Source: CAITWD01 sp963727285
GTDB taxonomy: Bacteria; Actinomycetota; Thermoleophilia; Miltoncostaeales; Miltoncostaeaceae
NCBI GenBank assembly: GCA_963727285.1
Contig: CAVSFF010000003.1
Coordinates: 1-64,000, forward strand
DNA length: 64,000 nt
Direction of reading: 5' to 3'
Below are positions 1 to 10,459 of the stretch, one piece after another. Below the pieces are notes generated by a model. That model had not been told where the DNA came from, searched no databases, and saw only the letters and a list, made by a program, of their open reading frames with translations. Positions within the stretch are counted from its first letter, which is position 1. Each line of letters begins with the position of its first letter. Position numbers and translations under genes: made by a program.

Positions 1-298
1 CCGCGAGATAGACGGATCCGGTTCGTGCCGAGCAGGTGGACGCCGATCCCGTCAGCGCCACGACCATCAGGGTGTCGATGCTCAAACTGAGCACCAGTGC
101 CAGCCCGAGGGATGTCACGACTTGGCCCGCCCGGATATCAAGAAGGCGGGACAGGCCAAACCCTGGTGCCAACATCGCGATCGGGGTTGCCAACAGGAGC
201 GCGCTGCGCCGCGGGGATCCACGCCGCCACGACAAGAATCCCCGCGGCAATGATCAGGACGCCGATTGCCGTCGCGTGCCGAGACGCACGGGGGTCAT
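1..298 (-). pseudogene. Polytopic membrane protein fragment, cut by window edge
   Basis: A minus-strand reading beginning at the ATG at 298 gives 14 codons and then a stop. The neighbouring frame continues with two strongly hydrophobic stretches, LIIAAGILVVAAWIP and LATPIAMLAPGFGLSRL, followed by a third that includes SLGLALVLSLSIDTLMVVAL. The pattern resembles bacterial polytopic membrane proteins found in surface polysaccharide loci, but I cannot name a family. At least one frameshift is needed to join the pieces, and the gene runs off the left edge. It lies directly downstream of a glycosyltransferase on the same strand, so a role in surface polysaccharide production is inferred from context only. 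Confidence 0.4.
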
Positions 299-1498
299 CT
301 CGCCGCCTCAGGACGCTGCGGTAGACGTCCTCGATGCGGCTCGCGACGGCGGATGCGATAGAACGCCGGCACGCGGGGGGCGCCGGCGGCGCCCATGCGG
401 CGCGCAGCTCGGGTCTCGAGCAGCCGCGCGATCGCCGCACTCAGCTCACCCGGGTCGTTCGGCGGCACCAGGAGGCCCGTCTCGCCGTCGACGACGACGT
501 CCCGAGGCCGCCAATATCGCTCGCGATGACCGGGCGCGCGGCGGCCATCGCCTCGAGAGCGACTTGGCCGAGGGCCTCCGGCCAGACCGATGGCACCAGA
601 CCCATCGAACACCCGAGCCAACAGCGCATGACCTCAGGATGCGGCACGTTCGTGACCAGTGTCACTCCGGGCGGAAGGCTCTCGGGCGTGTCGACCCGCG
701 GTGTCCCGATAAGCACCAGTGGAGGAGGGTTCGTGAGCCGCTCGTAGGCGTCAAGCAGGACGTCGATGCCCTTATGCCATCCCAGGGCGCCGACAAAGAG
801 CAGGTATCCGTCATCTCGGGCAGAAACGCCGGTCGGTCCAGGTCGATGCGCCGCTCAACGGCGTCGTCCTGGATGAAGCACGGAATGACCGACACCGGCG
901 ACGACGCCGACAGGGGCGATTGCGTGACGACGGCCGCTGCTCATCGCGATGAAGTGGTCCACCCGCGCATGCAGCGGGCGCTCGCCGCAGTCCGGTTGTC
1001 AGGAGCGCGGACTTCGACAGGGGCCGTATTGCGATGCTCGCACACCGGATGCATTTCGGAAACGCGGCCCCGGTGCAGGCGCTGTCGCCGTCGAGGTAGG
1101 TCTGGCGAGCACACGGGACTGTAGTCGTGTGCCGTATGGACGAATCCGGCATCGCGGCGGCGCGGGAGCGCGAGGAGCGAGTACATATCCACGAATGGGT
1201 AGTGAACGATATCGGGCGACTCCCGCTCCAGAACGGTCCGGAGGCTCCATGCACACCGGGGTCGGGCGCCGGGACGTGGGACTGTGAAGCTGGGATTCTC
1301 ATAGAAGCGCGACAGCGCGCGATTCCACCCGCGACGCGATGGACCCGAACGCGGACCGTCGAGTTCGAATCGGCGCAGGCCGTCCTGCAAGAGCGAGACC
1401 GACGAGACGTCGTGGCCACGGCGAGCCAGTTCGTGGCCAGATTGCGCACGTGGCGTCTCGAGCCCGCCAATCACGGGCGGATAGAAGTCGGAGACCAT
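295..1498 (-). pseudogene. Glycosyltransferase family 4, multiply frameshifted
   Basis: The start at 1498 reads MVSDFYPPVIGGLE, the usual opening of GT-B glycosyltransferases of family 4, which transfer a sugar from a nucleotide-sugar donor. Matching pieces continue in other minus-strand frames: RNLATNWLA and ERESPDIVHYPFVD in the N-terminal domain, then GVTLVTNVPHPEVM, VPSVWPEALGQVALEAMA and DGETGLLVPPND in the donor-binding C-terminal domain. The EALG stretch carries the conserved EX7E-type region. The protein would be about 400 residues, normal for the family, but at least four frame changes are required. It follows the flippase on the same strand in an exopolysaccharide-type locus. It is either a decayed gene or a very error-rich stretch. 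Confidence 0.7.
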
Positions 1499-1549
1499 CA
1501 GCTACGCGCATTGACGACCTCGGACCTTCGAGGATCGGGCAGTGCATCG

Positions 1550-2881
1550 TTAAGAGGGCATGGCCCGGGCCGATGATCGCACCGACGGACCGTCCGCGCG
1601 CAAGCCCGATGAACACGGCGACTGTCCCGGCCATTTGGGCGACGAGCCACGCAATCCCTGCGCCGGCAATCCCGAACCGAGGGATGAAGGACCAGCGCCA
1701 GTGACGAGCGTTGAGACGCCGATGGCTGACAGTTCAGCATGTGCCCGCGGTGCGGATGCGTCCCCGCACCCGGAGCGCGGCAACCGCGATATTCGTGATC
1801 GCATCAGGGATCGCAGAGGCAAGGAGGATATAGAAGAGCACGAGGCCGTTCTTCGCGTATGCGGGGCCGAACAGCGAGAGAACGGCGGAGCCGAACGCAC
1901 CGACAGAACCATCGCCGGCACGAGGAGGCTCGTGATGACCATTGCGCTCCTCCGAATGGCCGCGGCGAGGGGCAGACCGTGTGAGCCTTCGGCGAACATC
2001 GACATCGCAACGGCGGCCGAAATCATGAAGAAGAACGAGCCCGTGCGCCATGTCGCATAGAAGTACGCATTGTCGGTGGGCGAGAGCTCGGCCGTCACGA
2101 TAAGTGGAAGCGCTAAGAGCGGCAGGATGCCGCCGAGGTCGATGATATGGTGGCCGAGGGCGGCGGACGACATCGAGCGGCCCGCCGGGTGAGCTTCCAG
2201 GACTCGGCGGGGGGCCCGTGGACGCGCGACGAAGCGAGAACGAGACTGACCGCGTCCATGAGGATTGTCGCAGCGATCCATGAGCCGAAGATGCCGAGGG
2301 CACCGGCGCCCACGACGAACGGGAATCACGAGGAGGGGAATCTTGATGGCGGAAAACAGCGTGTTCCGCCGCAGCATGCCGTCGGTTTCACGCCGCGAGA
2401 TGTACATGCTGTCCAAGAGCATCGAAATACTCCAGGCAACCGCGCTGATTGCAAGGAACCTGACGACCAGCGCGGAGCTGTGTCTGCCGACGTCCGGGAG
2501 AATGACGGGCAGCAGCAGACCCGGCGATCGACTCCTGCAATCCCACTCAGCAACCGCCGCGCTCAGGAGCGCGGCGGCCGCAATCTCGAGCCAGTCCTTC
2601 GAGTCGACGGAGCGTGGCAGCAGTTGGATGACCGCCGCTCCGAGACCCACCGTTGCAAGGGTGGCGGCGAGGGTCATCGCGGACACGAGCGCCGCAGCCA
2701 GACCGACGTCAGACGTTGCGTAGAGGTGGGCTGCAATCGCCCAGTACGCGAAGCCGAGGATCGACAACACGATGGTAGTCATCATGTTGTAGGCGCTGTT
2801 GCGGACGAGGGAGTCGCGTTGCCAGAATTTGGCAACTGCCGGAACTTTGAGGCGGAAACCGCGCTTTACGGACGCCGTCAT
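1550..2881 (-). pseudogene. Polysaccharide flippase (Wzx/MATE-like), frameshifted
   Basis: The ATG at 2881 opens a reading with a basic N-terminus and QRDSLVRNSAYNMMTT, followed by repeated hydrophobic segments such as VLSILGFAYWAIAAHLY, LAAALVSAMTLAATLATVGL and LLALPLIVTAELS. This is the layout of the oligosaccharide flippase superfamily, which moves lipid-linked oligosaccharides across the membrane. Several internal stretches are nonsense in the main frame and are recovered in the others, for instance MAGTVAVFIGLARG near 1,634. At least three frameshifts are needed. It sits between two family-4 glycosyltransferases, as flippases often do. The end is uncertain because the last piece is in a different frame. 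Confidence 0.6.
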
Positions 2882-2884
2882 GCG

Positions 2885-4023
2885 GATCAGGACCGGAGGG
2901 TGCGAGGACCCATGGCGTCGTCTGTTGCTGCCCGGAGCCAAGCGCATCACGATAGACGGCCTCGGTTCGCGCAGCGACGTCGTCCCAGGTTGGAATGGCC
3001 GCGTCGAGCGCCGAGTGGCGCCCAAGCATCGGGCTCGCCGAATCTCGTCGGCGACGGCTCGGGACCGGCGCCTACTCGGCACAAATTCGACTGACGACGG
3101 GGCAAGCCCTGCGACTTCCCGGTGTGCGGGAATTGAAGATGCGACGACGCGCGCACCCCCGGCGACGCCTTCGAGGAGTGTCATCCCAAACGCCTCCTGG
3201 GACGACAAGCTGACGACGACCGTTGCCGATCGATAGAGCTTTCGGAGGGCGTCGTCAGGGATTCGTCCGCGCACCAGGATTTCGGCGCCGGGAGAGTTCT
3301 GAGCCAAGTTCTCGAGACGACCCCGGTCGGGGCCATCACCGATGACGTGGAGAACGGTGTCCCGTGGCAGGAGTTTGGCTGCGGCGATCACGGTGCCCAC
3401 GTCCTTGTACGCGCACGAGCCGGCCGACGCACATCACCACCGGGCGTGCTCCGCCGACCGGTTGGGAGTCCCGAATGAGGTCGACATCGACTCCATTCGG
3501 GATCACCGAGACCGTCGCGCCGGGCCGAAGCCGGAAATCACGTCGGACGAGCTGCGCCTCTGCCTGCGACACGCAGATGATGCGGTCGGCCGCGTGCACG
3601 ATCCGGCGGCCGACAGGACGGTATGCGGCGTGGAGAACCTTGGCGACTGGGGTATGCCCAGTTGCGTGGTAATGCGGAGTAAGGATCCGGGCCCGCCGGT
3701 CGCCGCCAAGCAGTGGCGAGGGGAGCGCGGCAAGCGCATGGTACATGTGGCTGTGAATGATGTCGAAGCGGGAGCGCTCGCGGTAGAGCGACCGCCACAT
3801 CGGAGGGGACGCCGGATATGCGCTGCCGGAGCCGAGCCCGCGGTAGCGGTGGACCAGAAGGCCGTTGATCCACTGATCCGATGCCGAAGTCGGGTCGATG
3901 CGCTGGGTGAACAGCTCGACATCGTGGCCTCGTTGAAGCGAGGGCCTCCGCGATTCGCGCGACGTGGAGCTCCACTCCACCCATGAAGGCGAGATCGCGG
4001 GGGGTCACCATCGCGATTCGCAT
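2885..4023 (-). pseudogene. Glycosyltransferase family 4, frameshifted
   Basis: Translation from the ATG at 4023 reads MRIAMVTPRDLAFMGGVE, and the adjoining frame continues with RSRFDIIHSHMYHALA, DRIICVSQAEAQLVRRDF and SVIPNGVDVDLI, all hallmark stretches of GT4 N-terminal domains and the interdomain hinge. The C-terminal nucleotide-sugar domain is found in a third frame: VLHVIGDGPDRGRL, VSLSSQEAFGMTLLEG and GARVVASSIPAHREV. The EAFGMTLLE piece holds the donor-binding glutamates. About 370 residues would be expected if it were whole. The junction to the downstream flippase is tight and the exact stop cannot be fixed. Like its neighbours it needs several frame corrections. Confidence 0.7.
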
Positions 4024-4031
4024 GCCGATCG

Positions 4032-5124
4032 CTATCGCCCCAAGGTCAAGCGGTGTCGCCGCGTCGATCCGCGCACCGCCAGGCCAAGACGACCCCAGGC
4101 ATACCCGATTCCCGTCATGCTGACGCCCGGCGATGATCGCCGCGGAGCGGATGGGCCCCCACGGGTCCCTGGATGCGAGAGCGTCGCCAATCCTTTCAGC
4201 ACACCGGTCGGCAGGGTGTGCGCCACATATCTGCGCTCATCGGAGAGCCCATCGCGCGCGCCAACCTGTTCTACGACGACGCGGGCCTTCGCCAATCCTT
4301 CGTCCGTGACAGCGGGAGAGGAAGTAACGGAGGCTTGACCGCGACGCCGGGACGTGGTGCCGAACTCGCATCGACGGGTCGAAAAGCCAATATGCGTCGG
4401 GATCGACATGCCGGCGCGGATACAGAACTCCGTGTCCTCGCACGCCGGACGTTCGCGTGAAAGGCGACGGCGTCGACCGCCGACCAGATTCGCGGGGATA
4501 TGGAGGTTCCCGTATCCTCGAATAGCCGCCTGCCGAGAAGAACACCGAACGGTGGACCGCCATGTTGCCGCGCTTGGACGTTGCGACACGGGAGCGATAT
4601 ATGTCGGCACGCCACGGTATGTGCAGCCGACGACCCAGTCGAACTCCGGTGGAAACCACTGCGGCCGGGTGGTGATCCCAGTGCGGCTCAACCTCTCCGC
4701 CCACACCGAGCGCATTCGGGTCGGCGAGTGCATGGTGATTCTCCTGATCCAGTTTTCGGTCGGCGATCTCATCGTCGTCGAGAAAGGCAAGGATTGTCCC
4801 CCTCGAATCCAGGGCACCCGTGTGACGAGCGCCACCGGCGCCCGGGGCGAGAACCGGTTTCGCTACGCCGCGGACCGGGGAAGAGTCCCGGAAGTTGTGC
4901 GAGCAGACGGTCGTTGCGATCAACAACGACGATGATTTCGCGGGTTGCGGGATCCGGGCGCTGGATTGACGTGATTGCGTCCGTGAGGGCTCGAGGCGAT
5001 CCTCGGTGTACGTCGCAACGAAGACCGAGACACCCAATTCGGCGACGTGCGGACGGTACGTCTCCACGAAAGCGCAGGGAGTCAGACGACACGTGAGCCG
5101 CTCCACACCGGTCGTCCCGCTCAT
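4032..5124 (-). pseudogene. Glycosyltransferase family 2, frameshifted
   Basis: The ATG at 5124 leads through ELGVSVFVATYTEDR, the entry strand of a GT-A fold. Another frame then gives REIIVVVDRNDRLLAQL, and a third gives GALDSRGTILAFLDDDE, where DDD is the metal-binding DXD region. PQWFPPEFDWVVGCTYRG and CEDTEFCIRA match the acceptor region with the ED dyad typical of GT2 enzymes. The tail, around GLSDERRYVAHTLPTGVLKG, is the sort of C-terminal helix I associate with GT2 proteins from Solirubrobacterales-like genomes; that association is from memory and untested. At least three frameshifts separate the parts. It is the first minus-strand gene of the polysaccharide cluster. Confidence 0.65.
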
Positions 5125-5965
5125 AGCGACTCGTCGCTTCAACCCGGCATCTGATGCTCCGACCGGTGCCGGCCATGTCGTGCGGCTGAGCACGCGCGTC
5201 GTCACGAAGCGGTGATCCGCCGCGCGTTGGCACGAGGGTGACTTTGGCGCGCGGGCGCGCCTGCTCCATGTGGGCGGAACGTCGTGCGGCGCGCGTGGCC
5301 CTGGGTGCGTCGGCACCCGCAGGTGCCCTGCGTCGCCGGGGGCGCCGCGGACGCAACCGGGGGCACGCTGAGAGCGCGGACATGGCCGATACCGGTGGCG
5401 TCCGAATGCACCTTTACGCTAATGTGAGGTACCGCCTTCCATTGGGTGCATGGAGCGCCCGTGGATATGGCTACTGCGTTCGGCGGAACATCGCAGTCGG
5501 GACGGACAACACGGTTCCACAGACGCGCCACTGCCGGACATATCGACGATCGTCGAGCCTCGTGCCGACGGCGCATAAAGACCAGCCGGCGCCAGAGGAC
5601 GGGACAGCCTTCATCCGCATGGTGAACGCCATGCGTGCGAGTATAATGCGTCCGATACAGAGGTTGTGCAAACTGGTCAGGGGCACAGGGTCGTCCGGAG
5701 TGCGCCCGTCGGTGCCGGCGCCGAAGTGGGCCTGCGATGTGAGCGTCGGCGCTCGCCGAGGCGGCCGATTTTCCGCCGCCTGTGGTCGGTCCTCAGGTCG
5801 GATTAGGGGAGCACACTTACCGGGAACGCATCCGTCAGGGCGACCGTACCGGAACTGGTCGTGTGCCGGGCTCCGACACCGACCAATGGGTAGGTCCGCC
5901 TTTCCGCGTAGAACAGTGCGAACCTCGCGGGGGCCGCCCATTCGCGATATCCCCGTCGCCGGTCT
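5125..5965. other. Gene-poor interval between divergent blocks
   Basis: No reading frame in this stretch gives a protein I recognise; the long open frames look like GC-rich chance frames. It separates the minus-strand glycosyltransferase block from the plus-strand adenylation-domain gene and so must hold promoters for both. The one sharp signal is a TATAAT hexamer with an inverted repeat next to it, listed separately. Confidence 0.5.
5618..5647 (+). promoter_or_regulatory. TATAAT -10 box with adjacent dyad
   Basis: A perfect TATAAT lies at 5642-5647, which is rare by chance in DNA this GC-rich. Immediately upstream, GCATGG (5618-5623) and CCATGC (5630-5635) form an inverted repeat with a 6-base spacer, covering the place where a -35 element would be. 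No good TTGACA-like -35 is visible at the usual distance. This could be an activator- or repressor-controlled promoter for the plus-strand genes from 5,966, with a leader of roughly 300 bases. The function is inferred. Confidence 0.35.
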
Positions 5966-8595
5966 GTGGTGGGGGCTCTTCAAGTTGGCAACACGATCAG
6001 AGACGCGGCTTCCGGCGCTGACGGGTCGAGCGCTCACCGAGGTCACGCTCCTGCAACGGTTCGATGCATCGCCGCCGCAATGCCGGACGCGATTGCGCTC
6101 GTGTCTGAGGAGACGAACAGCGTCAGTTTCGGCGAACTCCGGTTGGAGTCCATGCGGATCGGCTCGGGGTCTCGGCCAGCGCCTCGGCCCCGGGGATCGT
6201 CCGGTCGCGACCCTCCTGGGGCACACCACGGGCGCGATCGCGGCGCTGCTGGGTATCACGCGGAGTGGTCGACCGTTTATGAACCTCGACCCCAGTCTGC
6301 CCGACCAGCGACTCGGGCAGATGCAGCGCCTCGGGCTCGCGGAGGCGTGCCTTGTCACTCATGCCACATCCGAGCGAGCCGACGCCTGCCGGTTCGATAT
6401 CGATCCGATCGACATACGTGAGTTGGTGGGAGCGGCCCAGCGACGTCGCCGGGACGTCTCCGCGATCGTGCCCGGCGGCCCGCGTGCGTCCTGTTTACCT
6501 CCGGATCCACGGGCGAGCCGAAGGGGATCATCTGGCCCGAGGGAACGCTGATGAAGGATGCGCTGGCCGGGCCATCAAGCGATGCGGTTCGCCCCATCCG
6601 ACCGGATCGGGCTCGTCTTGCCGATCACCTTCGCGGCGGGACTGAGCGTCGTGACATGGGGATTGACGAGTGGCGCGTCGCTCCACCTTTTCGATCCCCG
6701 GCGCCACGCGACCTCGGAACTGACGGAATGGATCGCGCGGGATCGGCTGACGACACTGCACACGACCCCGACGCTCCTGCGGGCGATTCTCCGCGCGGCT
6801 TCCGACGGAGCAGCCGGCTTCCCGCACCTTCGCCTGGTGACGACGTGTGGCGAGCCGGTGCGTCCCGGCGGACGTCCATGGGGTGCGATCGCGCTCTCCG
6901 AAGCGAGCGAGTTCATGAACTGGACGGGCTCCACGGAGGTCGGCGTCCTCGCGCTTCACCGCATCGCCCCGGGGGCACCGGTCGGCGACGGGCCGATCCC
7001 GGCGGGCGTTCCCGTTGAGGGGCTCTCGATCGAGATCGCACCGATTCCCGATGAGTCGTGCCCGCGTCGGACGCGTGGGGCGGCTCGCGACCGAGGACCA
7101 ACGGGCGAGCTCATCGTCGTGTCCGACCACATCGCGCTCGGGTACTGCGGCGACCCCGGTGAGCTCGCGGCGCGGTTCTCGGTCGTCGATGGTCACCGAC
7201 GGTACCGGTCAGGGGACTTGGCAGCGATCGGCCCCGATGGCGAGCTCCGTCTCCGAGGTCGACTGGATGCGGCCGTCAAGATCAGGGGATACCTCGTCGA
7301 GCCGAGCGAAGTCGAAGCAGCGCTCCTTGAGGCGGACGGAGATCGCCGAGGCCGCCGTCGTCGCGCAGGATAAAGGCGCCGATCTGCAGCTGGTCGCGTA
7401 CGTCGTCTCTGCACCAGGACGCGTTCTGTCGATAAGCCGCCTGCGCGCACACCTTCGCGAGCGTCTGCCCATCTACATGCTCCCTGCGGCGATCGTCCCG
7501 TTGCAGGAGCTGCCCCGCACAGAGCGCGGAAAGATCGACCGTGACGCGTTGAAGCAGACCTGGGGCGGCCCAGGCACGGACTTTCGGGCTCCCCGAACGG
7601 ACAAGGAGATGCTGATCGCCCAGATCTGGGCGGACGTTCTTGGGCTCGACGAGATCGGGGTCGACGATGACTTCTTCGAGCTCGGAGGAGACTCACTCGC
7701 CGTCGAGGAGGTCCTGTCCCAGCTGCAGGCGTATGGTCCGAATCTCCCGACCTCCGCCTTCATCCGTGGTCCGACCGTCGCCGGTCTGGCGAAGCTTGTC
7801 GAGGAAACGTCGCATCCGGCGCCTCGCGCGGAGGCGTGGTCGAAATGCGGCGGACGCCGGCGGGCAACCTGGGCCCGGCCGACCGTGTTCTGTTTCGCCG
7901 GCGCCGGGGGCGTCGTCCTCAGCCTCGAAGCACTGGTCCGGCGCCTCGACCTCGAGTGGGCGTGTACGGGATTCAGATGCACGCCCTTGAGTCCCGCGGC
8001 ATCCGGACTTCAGTGTCAATCAGGCCGCCGCCCGGTTCCTGAAGGAGTTCCCGCGGCTCCGCGGCCCGCGGCCCGTACGTCCTCGCCGGGTACTCATACG
8101 GCGGCCTTGTGGCATATGAGGTCGCGTCGCCGAATGCGGGCCGCCGGAAACGAACGTCGCGCTTGCTCGCGCTGCTGGATTCATATCCCCCGAACATGGC
8201 GGACGGCCCGGTGGGCGGCGCTGCGCCAGGTCACGTCGAAGTGTTGCAGGCGCAGGCTCGCGGCAGCGCGATCCGCGATGTCGGCACGGGAGGCATACCA
8301 GCTTCTGAGGATCCTCACTGCAGGTCCGATCCGATATCGGGGGCGCACGCAATACGAACTGTTCGAGGGCCGCGGTTACCACCTGCAGCGCCTCTACCGG
8401 GCAAGCCCTACTCGGGCCGGACGGTGGTCTACGTCGCGGAACGAAACACGCTTGGCGATTGACCACCTTCGGTGGCAGCGCTATTGGCTGCGTGGGCCCT
8501 CGGACATGTCGTTCGTGCCCGGGGACCACTTCACGATGCTGCGCGAGCCGTTTGTACGGCACCTCGCCGCTGATCTGCGCGAACGAATTCGATGA
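5966..8595 (+). pseudogene. Adenylation-carrier-thioesterase (A-T-TE) protein, frameshifted
   Basis: Pieces in several frames assemble into one NRPS-like protein of about 870 residues. The adenylation domain shows LFTSGSTGEPKG (core A3, near 6,490), NWTGSTE (A5), a GYLVEPSEVEAAL region (A8, near 7,290) and RTERGKIDRDAL (A10, with the catalytic lysine). A carrier domain follows with the phosphopantetheine serine in LGGDSL (near 7,685). A thioesterase then starts at TVFCFAGAGG, with the nucleophile motif GYSYGG near 8,100 and the end HFTMLREPFV at 8,530-8,562. Such proteins activate one acid, hold it on the carrier and release it by hydrolysis or dimerisation. There is no condensation domain. 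At least five frameshifts break it. The substrate cannot be read, but an aryl acid is plausible given the chorismate-lyase-like gene 15 bases downstream. Confidence 0.75.
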
Positions 8596-8610
8596 GGTCT
8601 GAGCCCGACC

Positions 8611-9260
8611 ATGGCGTCGTCGAATCCGGTCGAGTACGCGTCGGCCGCAGAGGCGCTTCGCTTACTCGTGCTGCGCGGCGACGGTCTGACAACCACATCG
8701 ATCGAGATCTTGACCGGGCGCGAGATCGGCATACAGCTGCAAGGGCAGCGACAGTTCGTGTCACGGAGGCACGCTGCGGGCACCGACCGACGATCCCGGC
8801 GCGTACGCCGGCGTCACGTTTGACGCTGACGGGCCGCTCGCTGGCGCTGAGGAACTCGATCCGGCTCTCGGACGACGAACTACTGATTCGCCGCGTCCAT
8901 CTTGATCGACGCCGGCGCCACGGTCTATGCGGTCGGTGAGGTCGTTGCCATCCTTAACCGCCTTCCGCCGGAGCTCTACGGGCGCTCCTGACGACGGCGA
9001 CGCCGCTGGGGAAAGGCCTCGCTGCCGCCGGCGTCGCCTATCGACGAGAGCTTCGCCGCTGGGGCGGATATCAGGCGGGCGAACTTGCGCAGACGCTCGG
9101 ACCGTCGCTGGATGCCGGTCGGTGGTTCCGGCCGGACCTATCGGATGGTGTCGATGACGACCCAGCAAGCCGCTCTCGGTGATTACGGAGTGGTTCGCCC
9201 CAAGGCTCTTTGCACAGGTCGCCGGCAGGGATGCATCCGGTATGGAACGGCCGCGGCGAA
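8611..9260 (+). pseudogene. Chorismate-lyase-like (UbiC/UTRA-fold) protein, frameshifted
   Basis: The ATG at 8611 reads MASSNPVEYASAAEALRLL, then LVLRGDGLTTTSIEILTG and REIGIQLQGQ. This is the layout of chorismate-lyase-like proteins, in which a short GDGTTT-type loop precedes the first strand. Downstream frames give VYAVGEVVAILNRLPPELY, TATPLGKGLAAAGVAYRRE and finally RTYRMVS and ITEWFAPRLF. The last resembles the C-terminal strand and ITEWF-type ending of this fold. The family converts chorismate to hydroxybenzoate plus pyruvate, or uses the same fold for ligand binding. At least three frame changes are needed, so it is not intact as written. It lies just after the A-T-TE gene on the same strand. 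The family call rests on pattern memory, not a search. Confidence 0.5.
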
Positions 9261-9538
9261 GGCGTACTGCGGACTGACCGCACGTGGCGCGCTGGACGAC
9301 GACGTATGGGCGACCTTCGCCTATGCTTACCAGTCAATTTGGGCGACGGCTGGCCCTCTGGAGATCGTCGGGGGATATCTGACATTGCGGCGGGAGCCTG
9401 TCGGTGAGTCTGGCGTGCATCAGGGCGGCCTATGACGAGATCGCCCAGATTGGCCGGGTGCAATGAGATTGAACGCGCCGAGGTCCAGACTCTCGCTGCC
9501 GATGCATGGCCGCGACAAGACGAGCCGCCAGATCGCTC
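9261..9538. other. Unassigned interval between opposed genes
   Basis: Short plus-strand stretches such as CIRAAYDEIAQIGRVQ (ending near 9,463) look protein-like, but I recognise nothing and no frame is open throughout. It may hold a small broken gene that followed the chorismate-lyase-like one. Confidence 0.3.
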
Positions 9539-10212
9539 CTAGGCTCGGAGTCGACGATGCCAACCTGCGGTGACGGCATCCCGGCCAGGCGGTGTCTGCC
9601 GGAGAAACCGTCGTTCGATCTCCCGCACGCGCAGCACGGCGACGATCGCGATTGCGAGAAAGCCGAACACCGCGACCGTCGGGGCGAAGATCGCGAGTAC
9701 CAGCACGGCGACGTAGAACGCGAGCGTCGGCGATGTCTCCTTCAGGATGGTGTTGACATCTTGCGCGGTCACCTCGGGCTTCAAGAGTGTGCGATTGAGG
9801 GCGACCGATCCCCACAAGCCGTTGAGCACGAGCGATATCACCAGCAGCGTGGCCCCGTAGAAGATGACCGCAACGCGCTCAGGACCGGTGCTGCGAATCG
9901 CCTCGGCCATGAACTTCGTCGGGAATGGCAGGAACGAGACTGCCATCAGTAGCAGCAGGTTGATGACCATCACCCGCTGATTGGCGTATTGCAGGCGCCG
10001 GAACATGCCGTGGTGCGCCATCCAGATCCCGCCGATCGTCAAGAAACTCGTCACATACGCGAGATAGGACGGCCATTGGTGGCCGATCCCGTACGAGAGA
10101 TTCTTGAAGTCGGATCGGGAACCTGGAGTTCCAGTACAAGCAATGTGATCGCGATCGCGAACACACCGTCGCTGAATGCTTCGATCCGACCGGTGTTCCA
10201 CTGGTTGCCCAC
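9539..10212 (-). CDS. TMEM175-family potassium channel-like protein, one frameshift
   Basis: The GTG at 10212 starts a reading with GRIEAFSDGVFAIAITLLVL. The FSDGVFAIA stretch is the pore-helix signature of the TMEM175/DUF1211 family, whose bacterial members form potassium-permeable channels in the inner membrane. After a frameshift near 10,110 the protein continues with IGHQWPSYLAYVTSFLTIG, IWMAHHGMFRRLQYAN and further helices (VMVINLLLLMAVSFLPFP, LAFYVAVLVLAIFAPTVAV), giving five to six membrane segments and a short basic tail. About 224 residues fits a single-repeat bacterial homologue. It stands alone on the minus strand between the decayed secondary-metabolite locus and the phage remnant. 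The frameshift may be a sequence error, since both halves are well conserved in pattern. Confidence 0.75.
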
Positions 10213-10459
10213 GAGCCCAGATTTCGTCCCGGCCAGGGTGAGTCCTCCAGCCAGGAGGTCGTGGTCGTTGCGCGATCGCCGCCGGCCGGGAGCACGAGGA
10301 CCGGCCGACGGCCTGCGCCGTGGCCTGCGGACGGTCACCCGGGTGATCGGGACGGTGGGCACGAGCAGTGGCGGACCGACGCGCACCGCTCGGGGCCACG
10401 GTCGCGCACCCGTGGCAGGGTGTGTCCGGAGCGCGAGCGGTGTGGGGTGAAGACCGCTG

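Noticed and set aside
36..1124. 362-codon plus-strand frame at the left end
   Set aside because: It runs opposite to glycosyltransferase pieces with clear motifs and is itself Arg/Pro-rich with no pattern.
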